Origin: Nocardioidaceae bacterium
GTDB lineage: Bacteria; Actinomycetota; Actinomycetes; Propionibacteriales; Nocardioidaceae
Assembly (NCBI GenBank): GCA_013696015.1
Contig: JACCZI010000095.1
Location: forward strand, 1 to 15,312
Length of the DNA: 15,312 bases
Direction: 5' to 3'
The notes under the pieces were generated by a model that was not told where the DNA came from, did no database searches, and worked only from the letters and a program-made list of their open reading frames with translations. Of this stretch, positions 1 to 6,940 are shown piece by piece. Every line of letters starts with the position of its first letter. Within the stretch, counting starts at the first letter, position 1. Position numbers and translations under genes: made by a program.

Positions 1-474
1 GCGGAGATCGTGTTCGACTTCTTCGACGCGCTGAAGTCACGGACCAAGGGGTACGCCTCCCTCGACTACGAGCCGATCGGCGAGCTGGCGTCGGACCTGG
101 TCAAGGTGGACATCCTGCTGCACGGCGACCCCGTTGACGCGTTCAGCGCGATCGTGCACCGCGACTTCGCCTACTCCTACGGGGTCACGTTGGCGCTGAA
201 GCTCAAGGAGCTGATTCCTCGCCAGCAGTTCGAGGTGCCCATCCAGGCCGCGATCGGGGCCCGGGTCATCGCCCGGGAGACGATCCGCGCGTTGCGCAAG
301 GATGTGCTGGCCAAGTGCTACGGCGGTGACATCACCCGCAAGCGCAAGCTGCTCGAGAAGCAGAAGGAGGGCAAGAAGCGGATGAAGGTGGTCGGCCGCG
401 TGGAGGTCCCGCAGGACGCCTTCATCGCCGCCCTGTCCACAGCCGACGTCGGAGAACGTTCAGCGAAGCGTTGA
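1..474 (+). CDS. lepA: Elongation factor 4 (LepA), C-terminal part
   Basis: Partial gene whose 5' part lies outside the window; reading frame 1 is open from base 1 to the TGA at 472-474, giving 157 residues. LepA is a ribosome-associated GTPase thought to back-translocate or remodel stalled ribosomes and to help 30S biogenesis. What is visible is the end of the EF-G domain V-like region (FDFFDALKSRTKGYASLDYE) and the LepA-specific C-terminal domain, with the diagnostic run KCYGGDITRKRKLLEKQKEG followed by KKRMKVVGRVEVPQDAFIAAL. The GTPase domain cannot be checked here. The MFS gene begins only 7 bp after the stop, so the two may be co-transcribed. lepA close to hemW and hrcA is the usual actinobacterial arrangement. 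Identification is very secure. Confidence 0.97.
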   Translation, partial: AEIVFDFFDALKSRTKGYASLDYEPIGELASDLVKVDILLHGDPVDAFSAIVHRDFAYSYGVTLALKLKELIPRQQFEVPIQAAIGARVIARETIRALRKDVLAKCYGGDITRKRKLLEKQKEGKKRMKVVGRVEVPQDAFIAALSTADVGERSAKR

Positions 475-481
475 ACGGGGT

Positions 482-1771
482 ATGAGGAAGCCCGTGGCGA
501 TCGACCAACGCCTGACCCGCTTCCTGCCGGACAACCCGGCGATCCGGACGATGGCGCTCGCCACCTTGGTCAACACCGCCGGCAGCGGCATGTATTTGGT
601 CGTCGCGGTGCTCTACTTCACCCGCATCATCGGGCTCAGCCCGTACGAGGTGGGCGCCGGGTTGACGATTGCGGGGTTCTTCGGGCTGGTGTCGGGCGTT
701 CCGCTGGGCCACCTCGGTGACCGGTTCGGCGCTCGCGAGCTCATCATCTGGCTGCTGGTCGGGGCCTCGCTGGCGGCCGGGGCGGCGGCGCTCGCGACGA
801 GCTTCTGGCAGTTCGTCGTGGTGTCCAGTGTGCTGGCGATTCTCGACCGAGGGTCGGCGGCCGTCCGCGGCGGGCTCATCGCCACCACGGTCTCCGGCGG
901 CGAACGGGTGCGGACTCGGGCATACCTGCGCTCGCTGACGAACGTCGGCATCACGATTGGGGCTGCGGTGGCGGCTCTGGCTCTGCATGTCGACACCCGC
1001 CCGGCGTACGTCGTGGTCATCGTGCTCAACGCGGCGACCTACGGGCTGACGGCGTTCATCCTGCGTCGCTACCCCCACATCCCGCCCACGCCGCTGGAGC
1101 TAAGGGCTCCGGGCTGGCAGGTGTTCCGCGACCGCCCGTACGTGCTCGTCACGGTGCTGATGGCGACCATGGCGATCCAGTACTCCATCCTCGACGTCGG
1201 CGTGCCGCTGTGGGTGACGCGCGAGACGACGGCACCGCTGTGGATCGTCTCGGTGATGTTCATCCTCAACACCGTCGTCGTGGTGCTGTTCCAGGTCGCG
1301 GTGAGCCGCCGGGTCGAGACCGTGCCACGGGCGACGCGGGCGATCTCGGCCTCCGGGTTCGTGTTCCTGCTCGCCTGCATCCTGTTCGCCGAGGCGCAGA
1401 GCCGGCCGGTGATGTGGGCGGTGGCGCTGCTCGTGGCTGCCGCCCTGATCCACGTGGCGGGCGAGCTGATGCAGGCGGCGGCACAGTTCTGCCTCAGCCA
1501 GGAGCTGGCCCCCGACCACGCGCAAGGGCAGTACCAGGGCTTGGCCAGTACCGGGTTCTCGCTGTCGACGATGATCGCGCCGACCGTGATCACCGTGCTG
1601 CCGATCGGGCTCGGCGTCCCCGGCTGGTGGCTGCTCGGCGGTTGCTTCGTCGTGCTGGGGCTGGCGCTGCTTCCTGCCGTCGCGTGGGCGGCCCGCACCC
1701 GCGACAGCTTCACCGCGACCCCGCCGGTGACGACTACGGTGCTGCCCAACGACCAGCGGGTGATCCGGTGA
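482..1771 (+). CDS. MFS transporter
   Basis: A 429-residue integral membrane protein of the major facilitator superfamily. It has about twelve hydrophobic segments in two halves, with a loop near residues 195-215 rich in Pro/Arg (RRYPHIPPTPLELRAPGW). The motif-A-like loop between helices 2 and 3 is visible as GHLGDRFGAR at residues 76-85. The C-terminal tail after about residue 400 is hydrophilic. Transport direction and substrate cannot be read from the sequence; actinobacterial relatives are usually annotated simply as MFS transporters, often guessed to be drug exporters. The ATG at 482 is preceded by only a poor Shine-Dalgarno (GGGG immediately upstream), so it may depend on translation of lepA 7 bp upstream. 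The acyl-CoA ligase begins 10 bp after its stop, making an operon likely. A role linked to lipids is only inference from that neighbour. Confidence 0.88.
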   Translation: MRKPVAIDQRLTRFLPDNPAIRTMALATLVNTAGSGMYLVVAVLYFTRIIGLSPYEVGAGLTIAGFFGLVSGVPLGHLGDRFGARELIIWLLVGASLAAGAAALATSFWQFVVVSSVLAILDRGSAAVRGGLIATTVSGGERVRTRAYLRSLTNVGITIGAAVAALALHVDTRPAYVVVIVLNAATYGLTAFILRRYPHIPPTPLELRAPGWQVFRDRPYVLVTVLMATMAIQYSILDVGVPLWVTRETTAPLWIVSVMFILNTVVVVLFQVAVSRRVETVPRATRAISASGFVFLLACILFAEAQSRPVMWAVALLVAAALIHVAGELMQAAAQFCLSQELAPDHAQGQYQGLASTGFSLSTMIAPTVITVLPIGLGVPGWWLLGGCFVVLGLALLPAVAWAARTRDSFTATPPVTTTVLPNDQRVIR

Positions 1772-1781
1772 GGATGATGAG

Positions 1782-3629
1782 ATGACCACGACCGCCCCAG
1801 CCACCGACGACGTCTCCCTCGTGGAGAACCGAGCCGGCTCCGTCGCACAGATGTTCTTCGACCGGGTCCGCGAGACACCACAGCGGGAGGCGTACCGGTT
1901 CCCGCCACGCTCCGGTGCCGAGTGGGAGTCGCGGACCTGGCAACAGACCGGTGACACCGTGACCCGGCTGGCTGCCGGTCTGGTGGCGCTGGGCATCGAA
2001 CCGGAACAGCGGGTGGCGATCGCCTCGATGACCCGCTACGAGTGGATCCTGGCCGACCTCGCGACCATGTGCGCCGGTGCCGCCACCACCACCGTGTATC
2101 CCTCGACCATGTCCGAGGACGTGGCGTACATCCTCACCGACTCGGGCAGCCGCATCGTCTTCGCCGAGGACGACGTCCAGGTCGCCAAGCTGCGCGAGGA
2201 GCGCTCGGTGCTGTCCTCGGTGACCACGGTCGTGACCTTCGATGGGACACCCGACGAGGGCAAGGACCCGTGGGTGATCTCACTGGCCCGGTTGGAGGAC
2301 CTCGGCGCCGCCGCGCTGGCCGCTGACAGCGATGTGGTGCAGCAGCGGATGGACGCCATCGAGCCCGACCACCTGGCGACCCTGATCTACACGTCGGGCA
2401 CGACCGGCCGGCCGAAGGGTGTCCGGCTGCGGCACTCCAGCTGGACGTACGAGGGCGCTGCGGTCGCCGCCACCGGTCTGCTCGGTGTGGACGACGTGCA
2501 GTTCTTGTGGCTGCCGATGGCGCACTCCTTCGGCAAGGTGCTGCTGACCACGCAACTGCAGGTCGGGTACACGACCGCCGTCGACGGCCGGGTGGAGAAG
2601 ATCGTCGACAACCTTGCGGTGGTGCGACCGACCTTCATGGGTGCGGCTCCCCGCATCTTCGAGAAGGCCTACGGCCGGATCGTGACGATGGCGCACAACG
2701 AGGGTGCGGCCAAGGCGCGGATCTTCGACTGGGCGTGCCGCGTCGGGCGCACGGTAGCGGAGCGGCGACGTGCGGGTGAGCCGGTACCGCGACTCCTGGC
2801 CGGGCAGCACAAGGTTGCCGACCGCCTGGTGTTCAGCAAGGTCCGCGACCGCTTCGGCGGACAACTGCGGTTCTTCATCTCCGGATCCGCGGCGCTGTCC
2901 CGAGAGGTCGCCGAGTGGTTCGATGCCGCCGGCGTGCTGATCCTCGAGGGGTACGGGCTCACCGAGACCTCGGCGGGGAGCGCGGTCAACCGGCCGACCA
3001 ACGTCAGGTTCGGCACGGTGGGGCTGCCCCTGCCCGGCACCGACTTCAGGATCGCCGACGACGGCGAGATCTTGGTGCGCGGGCCTGGTGTCATGGCCGG
3101 CTACCACCGCCTGGACGACGAGACCGCCGAGGTGCTCGGTGACGGGGGGTGGCTCGCGACCGGCGACATCGGAGAGATCGACGTCGACGGCTTCGTGCGC
3201 ATCACCGACCGCAAGAAGGACCTGTTCAAGACCTCGGGGGGCAAGTACGTCGCGCCGTCCAGCATCGAGGGCCGCTTCAAGGCCGTCTGCCCGCTGGCCA
3301 GCCAGATGGTGGCACACGGCGAGCAGCGCAACTATTGCTGCGCGCTAATCACGCTGGACCCGGACGCGATCGACGAGTGGGCCGGCCGCCACGGCATGGG
3401 GGGCGCGTCGTACGAGGACGTCGTCACCTCGGCCGAGATGCACGAGGAGATCGCGGGCTACGTCACCCGGCTCAACGAGCAGCTGAACCGGTGGGAGCGG
3501 ATCAAGAAGTTCGTGGTCCTCGAGCAGGACCTGTCGGTGGAGGCGGGCGAGCTGACCCCGAGCCTGAAGGTCAAGCGCCGGGTGGTCGAGGACCGTTATC
3601 GCGATCGCCTCGACGCCATGTACGCCTGA
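1782..3629 (+). CDS. Long-chain fatty-acid-CoA ligase (AMP-forming), FadD15-like
   Basis: A 615-residue ANL-superfamily adenylating enzyme expected to activate a fatty acid to acyl-AMP and then acyl-CoA in the cytoplasm. The ATP-binding loop is LIYTSGTTGRPKG at residues 201-213. The adenine-contact motif GYGLTETS is at 390-397, TGDIGEID with the ribose-binding Asp at 462, and the hinge region DRKKDLFKTSGGKYVAP starts at 476. The C-terminal LTPSLKVKRR (about 591-600) carries the lysine expected in this long-chain family. Length and C-terminus fit the bacterial LC-FACS/FadD15 group better than short-chain or NRPS-type enzymes. The ATG at 1782 has an AGGA 7 bases upstream, and the MFS stop lies 10 bp before it. 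The gene ends just before a strong 16-bp hairpin that may terminate the lepA-MFS-ligase transcript. Chain-length preference cannot be read from the sequence. Confidence 0.92.
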   Translation: MTTTAPATDDVSLVENRAGSVAQMFFDRVRETPQREAYRFPPRSGAEWESRTWQQTGDTVTRLAAGLVALGIEPEQRVAIASMTRYEWILADLATMCAGAATTTVYPSTMSEDVAYILTDSGSRIVFAEDDVQVAKLREERSVLSSVTTVVTFDGTPDEGKDPWVISLARLEDLGAAALAADSDVVQQRMDAIEPDHLATLIYTSGTTGRPKGVRLRHSSWTYEGAAVAATGLLGVDDVQFLWLPMAHSFGKVLLTTQLQVGYTTAVDGRVEKIVDNLAVVRPTFMGAAPRIFEKAYGRIVTMAHNEGAAKARIFDWACRVGRTVAERRRAGEPVPRLLAGQHKVADRLVFSKVRDRFGGQLRFFISGSAALSREVAEWFDAAGVLILEGYGLTETSAGSAVNRPTNVRFGTVGLPLPGTDFRIADDGEILVRGPGVMAGYHRLDDETAEVLGDGGWLATGDIGEIDVDGFVRITDRKKDLFKTSGGKYVAPSSIEGRFKAVCPLASQMVAHGEQRNYCCALITLDPDAIDEWAGRHGMGGASYEDVVTSAEMHEEIAGYVTRLNEQLNRWERIKKFVVLEQDLSVEAGELTPSLKVKRRVVEDRYRDRLDAMYA

Positions 3630-3636
3630 GCGGCGG

Positions 3637-3672
3637 GTGTCCCCATCCCATGTTCACATGGGATGGGGACAC
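3637..3672. terminator. Perfect 16-bp inverted repeat, probable terminator after the acyl-CoA ligase
   Basis: Left arm GTGTCCCCATCCCATG (3637-3652) and right arm 3657-3672 are exact reverse complements around a 4-base TTCA loop. The hairpin starts 7 bp after the ligase stop codon. There is no T-run after it, which is common for actinobacterial terminators but leaves open an operator or RNA-processing role. Because the arms are perfect, it would fold equally well in RNA from either strand. Confidence 0.6.
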
Positions 3673-3674
3673 TG

Positions 3675-3696
3675 CCAATGGGTTGGAACCCGTTGG
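3675..3696. promoter_or_regulatory. Imperfect 22-bp palindrome upstream of hemW, candidate operator
   Basis: CCAATGGGTT (3675-3684) and AACCCGTTGG (3687-3696) form an inverted repeat with one mismatch around a central GG. It sits between the ligase hairpin and hemW, about 57 bp before the hemW start, where a dimeric repressor or activator could bind. As RNA the mismatch would be a wobble pair, so a second small hairpin is the alternative. No regulator can be named. Confidence 0.4.
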
Positions 3697-3719
3697 AAGT
3701 GACCCTCAGCCGTTGGAAG
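3682..3719 (+). repeat. Helically phased GTTGGAA direct repeats
   Basis: GTTGGAA occurs at 3682-3688, 3692-3698 and 3712-3718, that is with start-to-start spacings of exactly 10 and 20 bp. The last two copies extend to a 10-bp direct repeat CCGTTGGAAG (3690-3699 and 3710-3719). Ten-base phasing puts all copies on the same face of the helix, as expected for cooperative protein binding. The first copy overlaps the palindrome at 3675-3696. Confidence 0.45.
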
Positions 3720-3753
3720 CACTCGGCCGCCGAGCCACCCCTGGCACACTGGC

Positions 3754-4974
3754 ATGGTGCCGTCCCAACTGCCTGCGGGTGAGCCGGCGCCACCCGACGG
3801 GGCGCTACCGGCTCACGCGCTCGCCGAGCTCAGCTCGCGCCCGTTCGGCTTCTACGTGCACGTGCCGTTCTGCGCCAGGCGCTGTGGATACTGCGACTTC
3901 AACACCTACTCCGCGACCGAGCTAGGCGAGCAGCCCGGCGCCTCGCGGGAGACGTACGCCGCCGCGGTGGTCGCCGAGCTCGACCTGGCCGCACGCGTGC
4001 TCGGCGCCGACGTGCCACCGGTGTCGACGGTGTACTTCGGCGGTGGCACGCCCACGCTGCTGCCCGCCCGCGCCCTGGTGGGCACGCTGCAGCACATCCG
4101 CAGCCGCTTCGGGCTGCGCGAGGAGGCGGAGGTCACGACCGAGGCAAACCCGGACAGTGTCGACGCGGCGTACCTGCGGCAGCTGCGCGACGGGGGAGTC
4201 AACCGCGTCTCGTTCGGCATGCAGTCTGCGGTCCCACACGTACTGACGACGTTGGACCGCACTCACGACCCGGATCGGGTCCCGCAGGTGGTCGACTGGG
4301 CTCGCGCGGCGGGCTTCGAGCAGGTCAGCATCGACCTGATCTACGGCACCCCAGGGGAGTCGCTAAATGACTGGGAGGTGACGCTGCGCGGCGCGCTCGA
4401 TCTGCAGCCCGACCACGTGAGCGCGTACTCGCTGATCGTCGAGCCGGGCACCGCCCTGGCCCGCAGGGTCGGCCGCGGCGAGCTGCCGGCGCCGGACGAG
4501 GACGATGCTGCGGACAAGTACACCCGCGCCGACGACCTGTTCGAGCGGGCCGGCCTGCGGTGGTATGAGATCTCCAACTGGGCGCGCAACCCCGAGGCGG
4601 AGAGCGCACACAACCGGCTCTATTGGACCGGCGGGCACTGGTGGGGGATCGGTCCCGGAGCTCACTCGCACGTGGCCGGCGTGCGCTGGTGGAACGTCAA
4701 GCACCCTGCGGCCTACGCCGCCCGTCTCGCAGCCGGTCGGAGTCCGGGACATGGTCGAGAGGTGCTCGACGCCGAGACCCGCCGCGTGGAACGGGTGCTG
4801 CTCGAGCTTCGCGTCCGCGAGGGCCTGGACACCGATGTCCTGGAACCCCCCGGAGCCGCAGCACTGGCACGACTGGTCGGCGACGGCCTGGTCAGCGTGC
4901 ACCGCAGCGCTGTTGCGCTGACCCGCGACGGCCGGCTGCTTGCCGACTCGGTCACGCGGGCGCTGCTGCCCTGA
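3754..4974 (+). CDS. hemW: HemW, radical SAM heme chaperone (HemN-like)
   Basis: A 406-residue radical SAM protein, formerly annotated as an oxygen-independent coproporphyrinogen III oxidase. HemW proteins bind heme and are thought to deliver it to respiratory-chain proteins. The 4Fe-4S motif CARRCGYC supplies C40, C44 and C47. The residue two places after C47 is F49, whereas true HemN has a fourth cysteine there, which argues for HemW. The SAM-binding GGGTP motif is at 96-100 (YFGGGTPTLL), and the HemW heme-binding motif HNxxYW is present as HNRLYW at 286-291. The ATG at 3754 is followed directly by GTG at 3757; either could start the protein, and neither has a clear Shine-Dalgarno, so a leaderless or weakly initiated mRNA is possible. 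The leader (3630-3753) contains several symmetric elements. The gene converges on the minus-strand hydrolase, 18 bp away. Confidence 0.95.
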   Translation: MVPSQLPAGEPAPPDGALPAHALAELSSRPFGFYVHVPFCARRCGYCDFNTYSATELGEQPGASRETYAAAVVAELDLAARVLGADVPPVSTVYFGGGTPTLLPARALVGTLQHIRSRFGLREEAEVTTEANPDSVDAAYLRQLRDGGVNRVSFGMQSAVPHVLTTLDRTHDPDRVPQVVDWARAAGFEQVSIDLIYGTPGESLNDWEVTLRGALDLQPDHVSAYSLIVEPGTALARRVGRGELPAPDEDDAADKYTRADDLFERAGLRWYEISNWARNPEAESAHNRLYWTGGHWWGIGPGAHSHVAGVRWWNVKHPAAYAARLAAGRSPGHGREVLDAETRRVERVLLELRVREGLDTDVLEPPGAAALARLVGDGLVSVHRSAVALTRDGRLLADSVTRALLP

Positions 4975-4980
4975 GGCGAC

Positions 4981-4994
4981 GAGCCGACGGGCTC
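4981..4994. terminator. Short hairpin between convergent hemW and hydrolase genes
   Basis: GAGCC (4981-4985) pairs with GGCTC (4990-4994) around a GACG loop. It lies just after the hemW stop and overlaps the last bases of the convergent hydrolase gene, a position suited to a bidirectional terminator. The stem is only 5 bp and no T-run follows, so this is weak. Confidence 0.25.
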
Positions 4995-5820
4995 ACCGCA
5001 ACTGCGCGTACCCGCGGGCCACGGCGTCTTCGAGGGCCTCCCGTGGGAAGGGCCAGCGGCCGCGCGCCAGCGCCTCGTTCAGCGGGACACCGGCCGCCGA
5101 GAGCTCCCGGATCTGCTCCGCGACGTCGACCACGTCGAGTCGCTGCGTCAGTACGAACTCCCGGTCCACGGCCGAGCCGTGTCCCGGAACGACGACGGTG
5201 CCCGCGCCCAGCAGCTCCGACAGCGACTCGAGCGTGCGGCCCCACTCCATCGGGAAGGAGTCGGACCCGAAGCTGGGGTGCGCCGACTCCTCCACCAGGT
5301 CACCGGCGCACACCACGTCGGCATCGGGCACCCGCACCACGATGTCCCCTGCGGTGTGGCCACGACCGAGATGGGCCAGCTCGATGTGCCGCTCTCCCAG
5401 GTCGAGCGCCCACACCGACGAGAACGCCGTGTCCGGTGGCACGACCAGCGTGGCGAGGACGGCGTCTCGATCGGAGTCTGCTTCCGCCTCGTACAACGCC
5501 TTGACCCGGGCCTGGTGTGCCGGCAGGTCCACCGGCACCGACTCGTGCGCGATCAGCGGCACGCCCGGAAAGGCCCCGTTGCCGAAGAGGTGGTCGAAGT
5601 GCACGTGGGTGTTCGCCACGGCCCGCACTGGCAGGGCCGTCAGAGCCCGGACCTGTCCGGCGAGCTGCTCGCCTTCGACGCGGCTGGCCCGCGTGTCGAT
5701 GACCAGCACGCTGTCATTGCCGATGACAACCGTGGCGGAGACGTCGAGGTGCTCGTAGCGATGCACGAAGCAGCGGTCCGCGACCTCTTGCCATCCGGCG
5801 TACGCGTCGTCACTGCCCAC
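4993..5820 (-). CDS. MBL-fold metallo-hydrolase
   Basis: A 275-residue metallo-beta-lactamase-fold hydrolase with every metal ligand of a dinuclear site. HVHFDH at residues 72-77 gives H72, H74, D76 and H77; H155 is in GHTAGD, D174 in CAGDLVEE and H214 in VVPGHG. The overall pattern (an N-terminal RYEHLDVSATVVIGNDSVLVIDTRAS strand pair) is that of generic MBL-fold hydrolases. The substrate is unknown; thioester, lactone or phosphoester hydrolysis are all possible. The frame stays open to an ATG at 5916, but that would overlap the CIRCE operator and the hrcA start, and the added residues look non-native. I therefore use the GTG at 5820, just before GSDDAYAGWQEVADRCFVHRYE. No Shine-Dalgarno precedes it. 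The start lies 10 bp from the CIRCE site, so HrcA binding could also affect this gene. Confidence 0.88.
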   Translation of the reverse strand: MGSDDAYAGWQEVADRCFVHRYEHLDVSATVVIGNDSVLVIDTRASRVEGEQLAGQVRALTALPVRAVANTHVHFDHLFGNGAFPGVPLIAHESVPVDLPAHQARVKALYEAEADSDRDAVLATLVVPPDTAFSSVWALDLGERHIELAHLGRGHTAGDIVVRVPDADVVCAGDLVEESAHPSFGSDSFPMEWGRTLESLSELLGAGTVVVPGHGSAVDREFVLTQRLDVVDVAEQIRELSAAGVPLNEALARGRWPFPREALEDAVARGYAQLR

Positions 5821-5830
5821 CGGGCGTAGA

Positions 5831-5857
5831 CTGGCACTCTTCACGCCGGAGTGCCAG
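5831..5857. promoter_or_regulatory. CIRCE operator (HrcA binding site)
   Basis: CTGGCACTC (5831-5839), a 9-base spacer (5840-5848) and GAGTGCCAG (5849-5857) form a perfect 9-bp inverted repeat. It matches the CIRCE consensus TTAGCACTC-N9-GAGTGCTAA at the core GCACTC/GAGTGC and at the exact spacer length. HrcA dimers bind CIRCE to repress heat-shock genes. The site ends 21 bp before the hrcA start, implying autoregulation. A possible -10 element TAGACT (5827-5832) overlaps the left arm. The divergent hydrolase starts on the other side. Confidence 0.93.
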
Positions 5858-5866
5858 CGGCGCGAT

Positions 5867-5872
5867 GGGAGG
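5867..5872 (+). promoter_or_regulatory. hrcA ribosome binding site
   Basis: GGGAGG lies 6 bases before the GTG at 5879 and decides this start for hrcA. Confidence 0.7.
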
Positions 5873-5878
5873 TCCACC

Positions 5879-6898
5879 GTGCTCGACGATCGCAAGCTCG
5901 CTGTCTTGCGCGCCATCGTCGAGGACTACGTGTCCACCGAGGAACCGGTCGGCTCCAAGGCGCTGGTCGACCGGCACCAGCTCGGGGTGTCACCGGCCAC
6001 CGTCCGCAATGACATGGCGGCGCTGGAGGAGGAAGGCTTCATCGCCCAACCTCATACCAGCGCCGGGCGCATCCCCACCGACAAGGGCTACCGGCTCTTC
6101 GTCGACCGGCTGACGACGCTGCAACCGCTGTCACCGCCGGAGCGGCGGGCGATCTCGACGTTCCTCGAGGGTGCGGTCGACCTCGACGACGTGGTCCGGC
6201 GCAGCGTACGGATCCTGGCGCAGCTCACCCGACAGGTGGCGATCGTGCAGTATCCGTCGCTCATCCGGTCGACCGTCCGGCACGTCGAGCTGGTGACGCT
6301 GTCACCGACGCGGTTGCTGCTCGTGCTGATCACCAGCAGCGGCCGGGTCGAGCAGCGCGTGATCGAGACGCAGCTGCCGGTGGGTGAGGGCATCGTGTCC
6401 GACCTGCGCTCTCGCCTCAACAGCGCCACACTTGGACAGCGGCTGCCGGATGCAGCGAACCGGCTCGGCGACATCGTCGACACGTTCCCGATCGCCGACC
6501 GGCCGGTGGTCAGCGTCGTCGTCACCACGCTCGTCGAGGCCGTCTCTGACGAGCGTTCGGACGAGCGAGTGGCGGTGGGCGGGACCGCCAACCTGATGCG
6601 ATTCGGGGACGACTTCGACACCTCGATCCGGCCAGTGCTCGAGGCGCTCGAGGAGCACGTTGTGCTGCTGAGGTTGTTGGGCGAGGCGACCAGTCCTCGC
6701 GCATTGACCGTACGGATCGGCCACGAGGTGCCGTACGACGAGCTGTCGACCACGTCGGTGATCGCCGCGGCGTACGGCATGGATGAGTCGTTGGCGACGT
6801 TGGGTGTGGTGGGACCCACCCGCATGGACTACCCAGGCACGATGGCCGCAGTGCGCGCGGTCGCGCGCTATGTGAGCCGCACGCTCAGCACCAGCTGA
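5879..6898 (+). CDS. hrcA: Heat-inducible transcription repressor HrcA
   Basis: A 339-residue repressor, normal for the family. HrcA binds the CIRCE operator as a dimer and shuts off class I heat-shock genes; in most bacteria GroEL/ES keeps it active. The N-terminal winged helix runs to about residue 72 and includes YVSTEEPVGSKAL (17-29), the recognition region SPATVRNDMAALEEEGFI (38-55) and the signature HTSAGRIPTDKGYR (59-72). A GAF-like dimerisation and regulatory domain fills the remainder and ends in GVVGPTRMDYPGTMAAVRAVARYVSRTL. It starts with GTG, supported by GGGAGG 6 bases upstream. The CIRCE element just upstream shows autoregulation, and dnaJ begins 42 bp after the stop with no terminator visible, so both are probably in the same HrcA-controlled transcript. 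Confidence 0.97.
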   Translation: MLDDRKLAVLRAIVEDYVSTEEPVGSKALVDRHQLGVSPATVRNDMAALEEEGFIAQPHTSAGRIPTDKGYRLFVDRLTTLQPLSPPERRAISTFLEGAVDLDDVVRRSVRILAQLTRQVAIVQYPSLIRSTVRHVELVTLSPTRLLLVLITSSGRVEQRVIETQLPVGEGIVSDLRSRLNSATLGQRLPDAANRLGDIVDTFPIADRPVVSVVVTTLVEAVSDERSDERVAVGGTANLMRFGDDFDTSIRPVLEALEEHVVLLRLLGEATSPRALTVRIGHEVPYDELSTTSVIAAAYGMDESLATLGVVGPTRMDYPGTMAAVRAVARYVSRTLSTS

Positions 6899-6940
6899 GC
6901 ACCCGTACGACCCGACCTGCCCGACGATGGATTGGCGAGC

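Noticed and set aside
5821..5916. N-terminal extension of the MBL-fold hydrolase to the ATG at 5916
   Set aside because: It would run through CIRCE and the hrcA start and add about 32 basic, Ser-rich residues not expected for the family.
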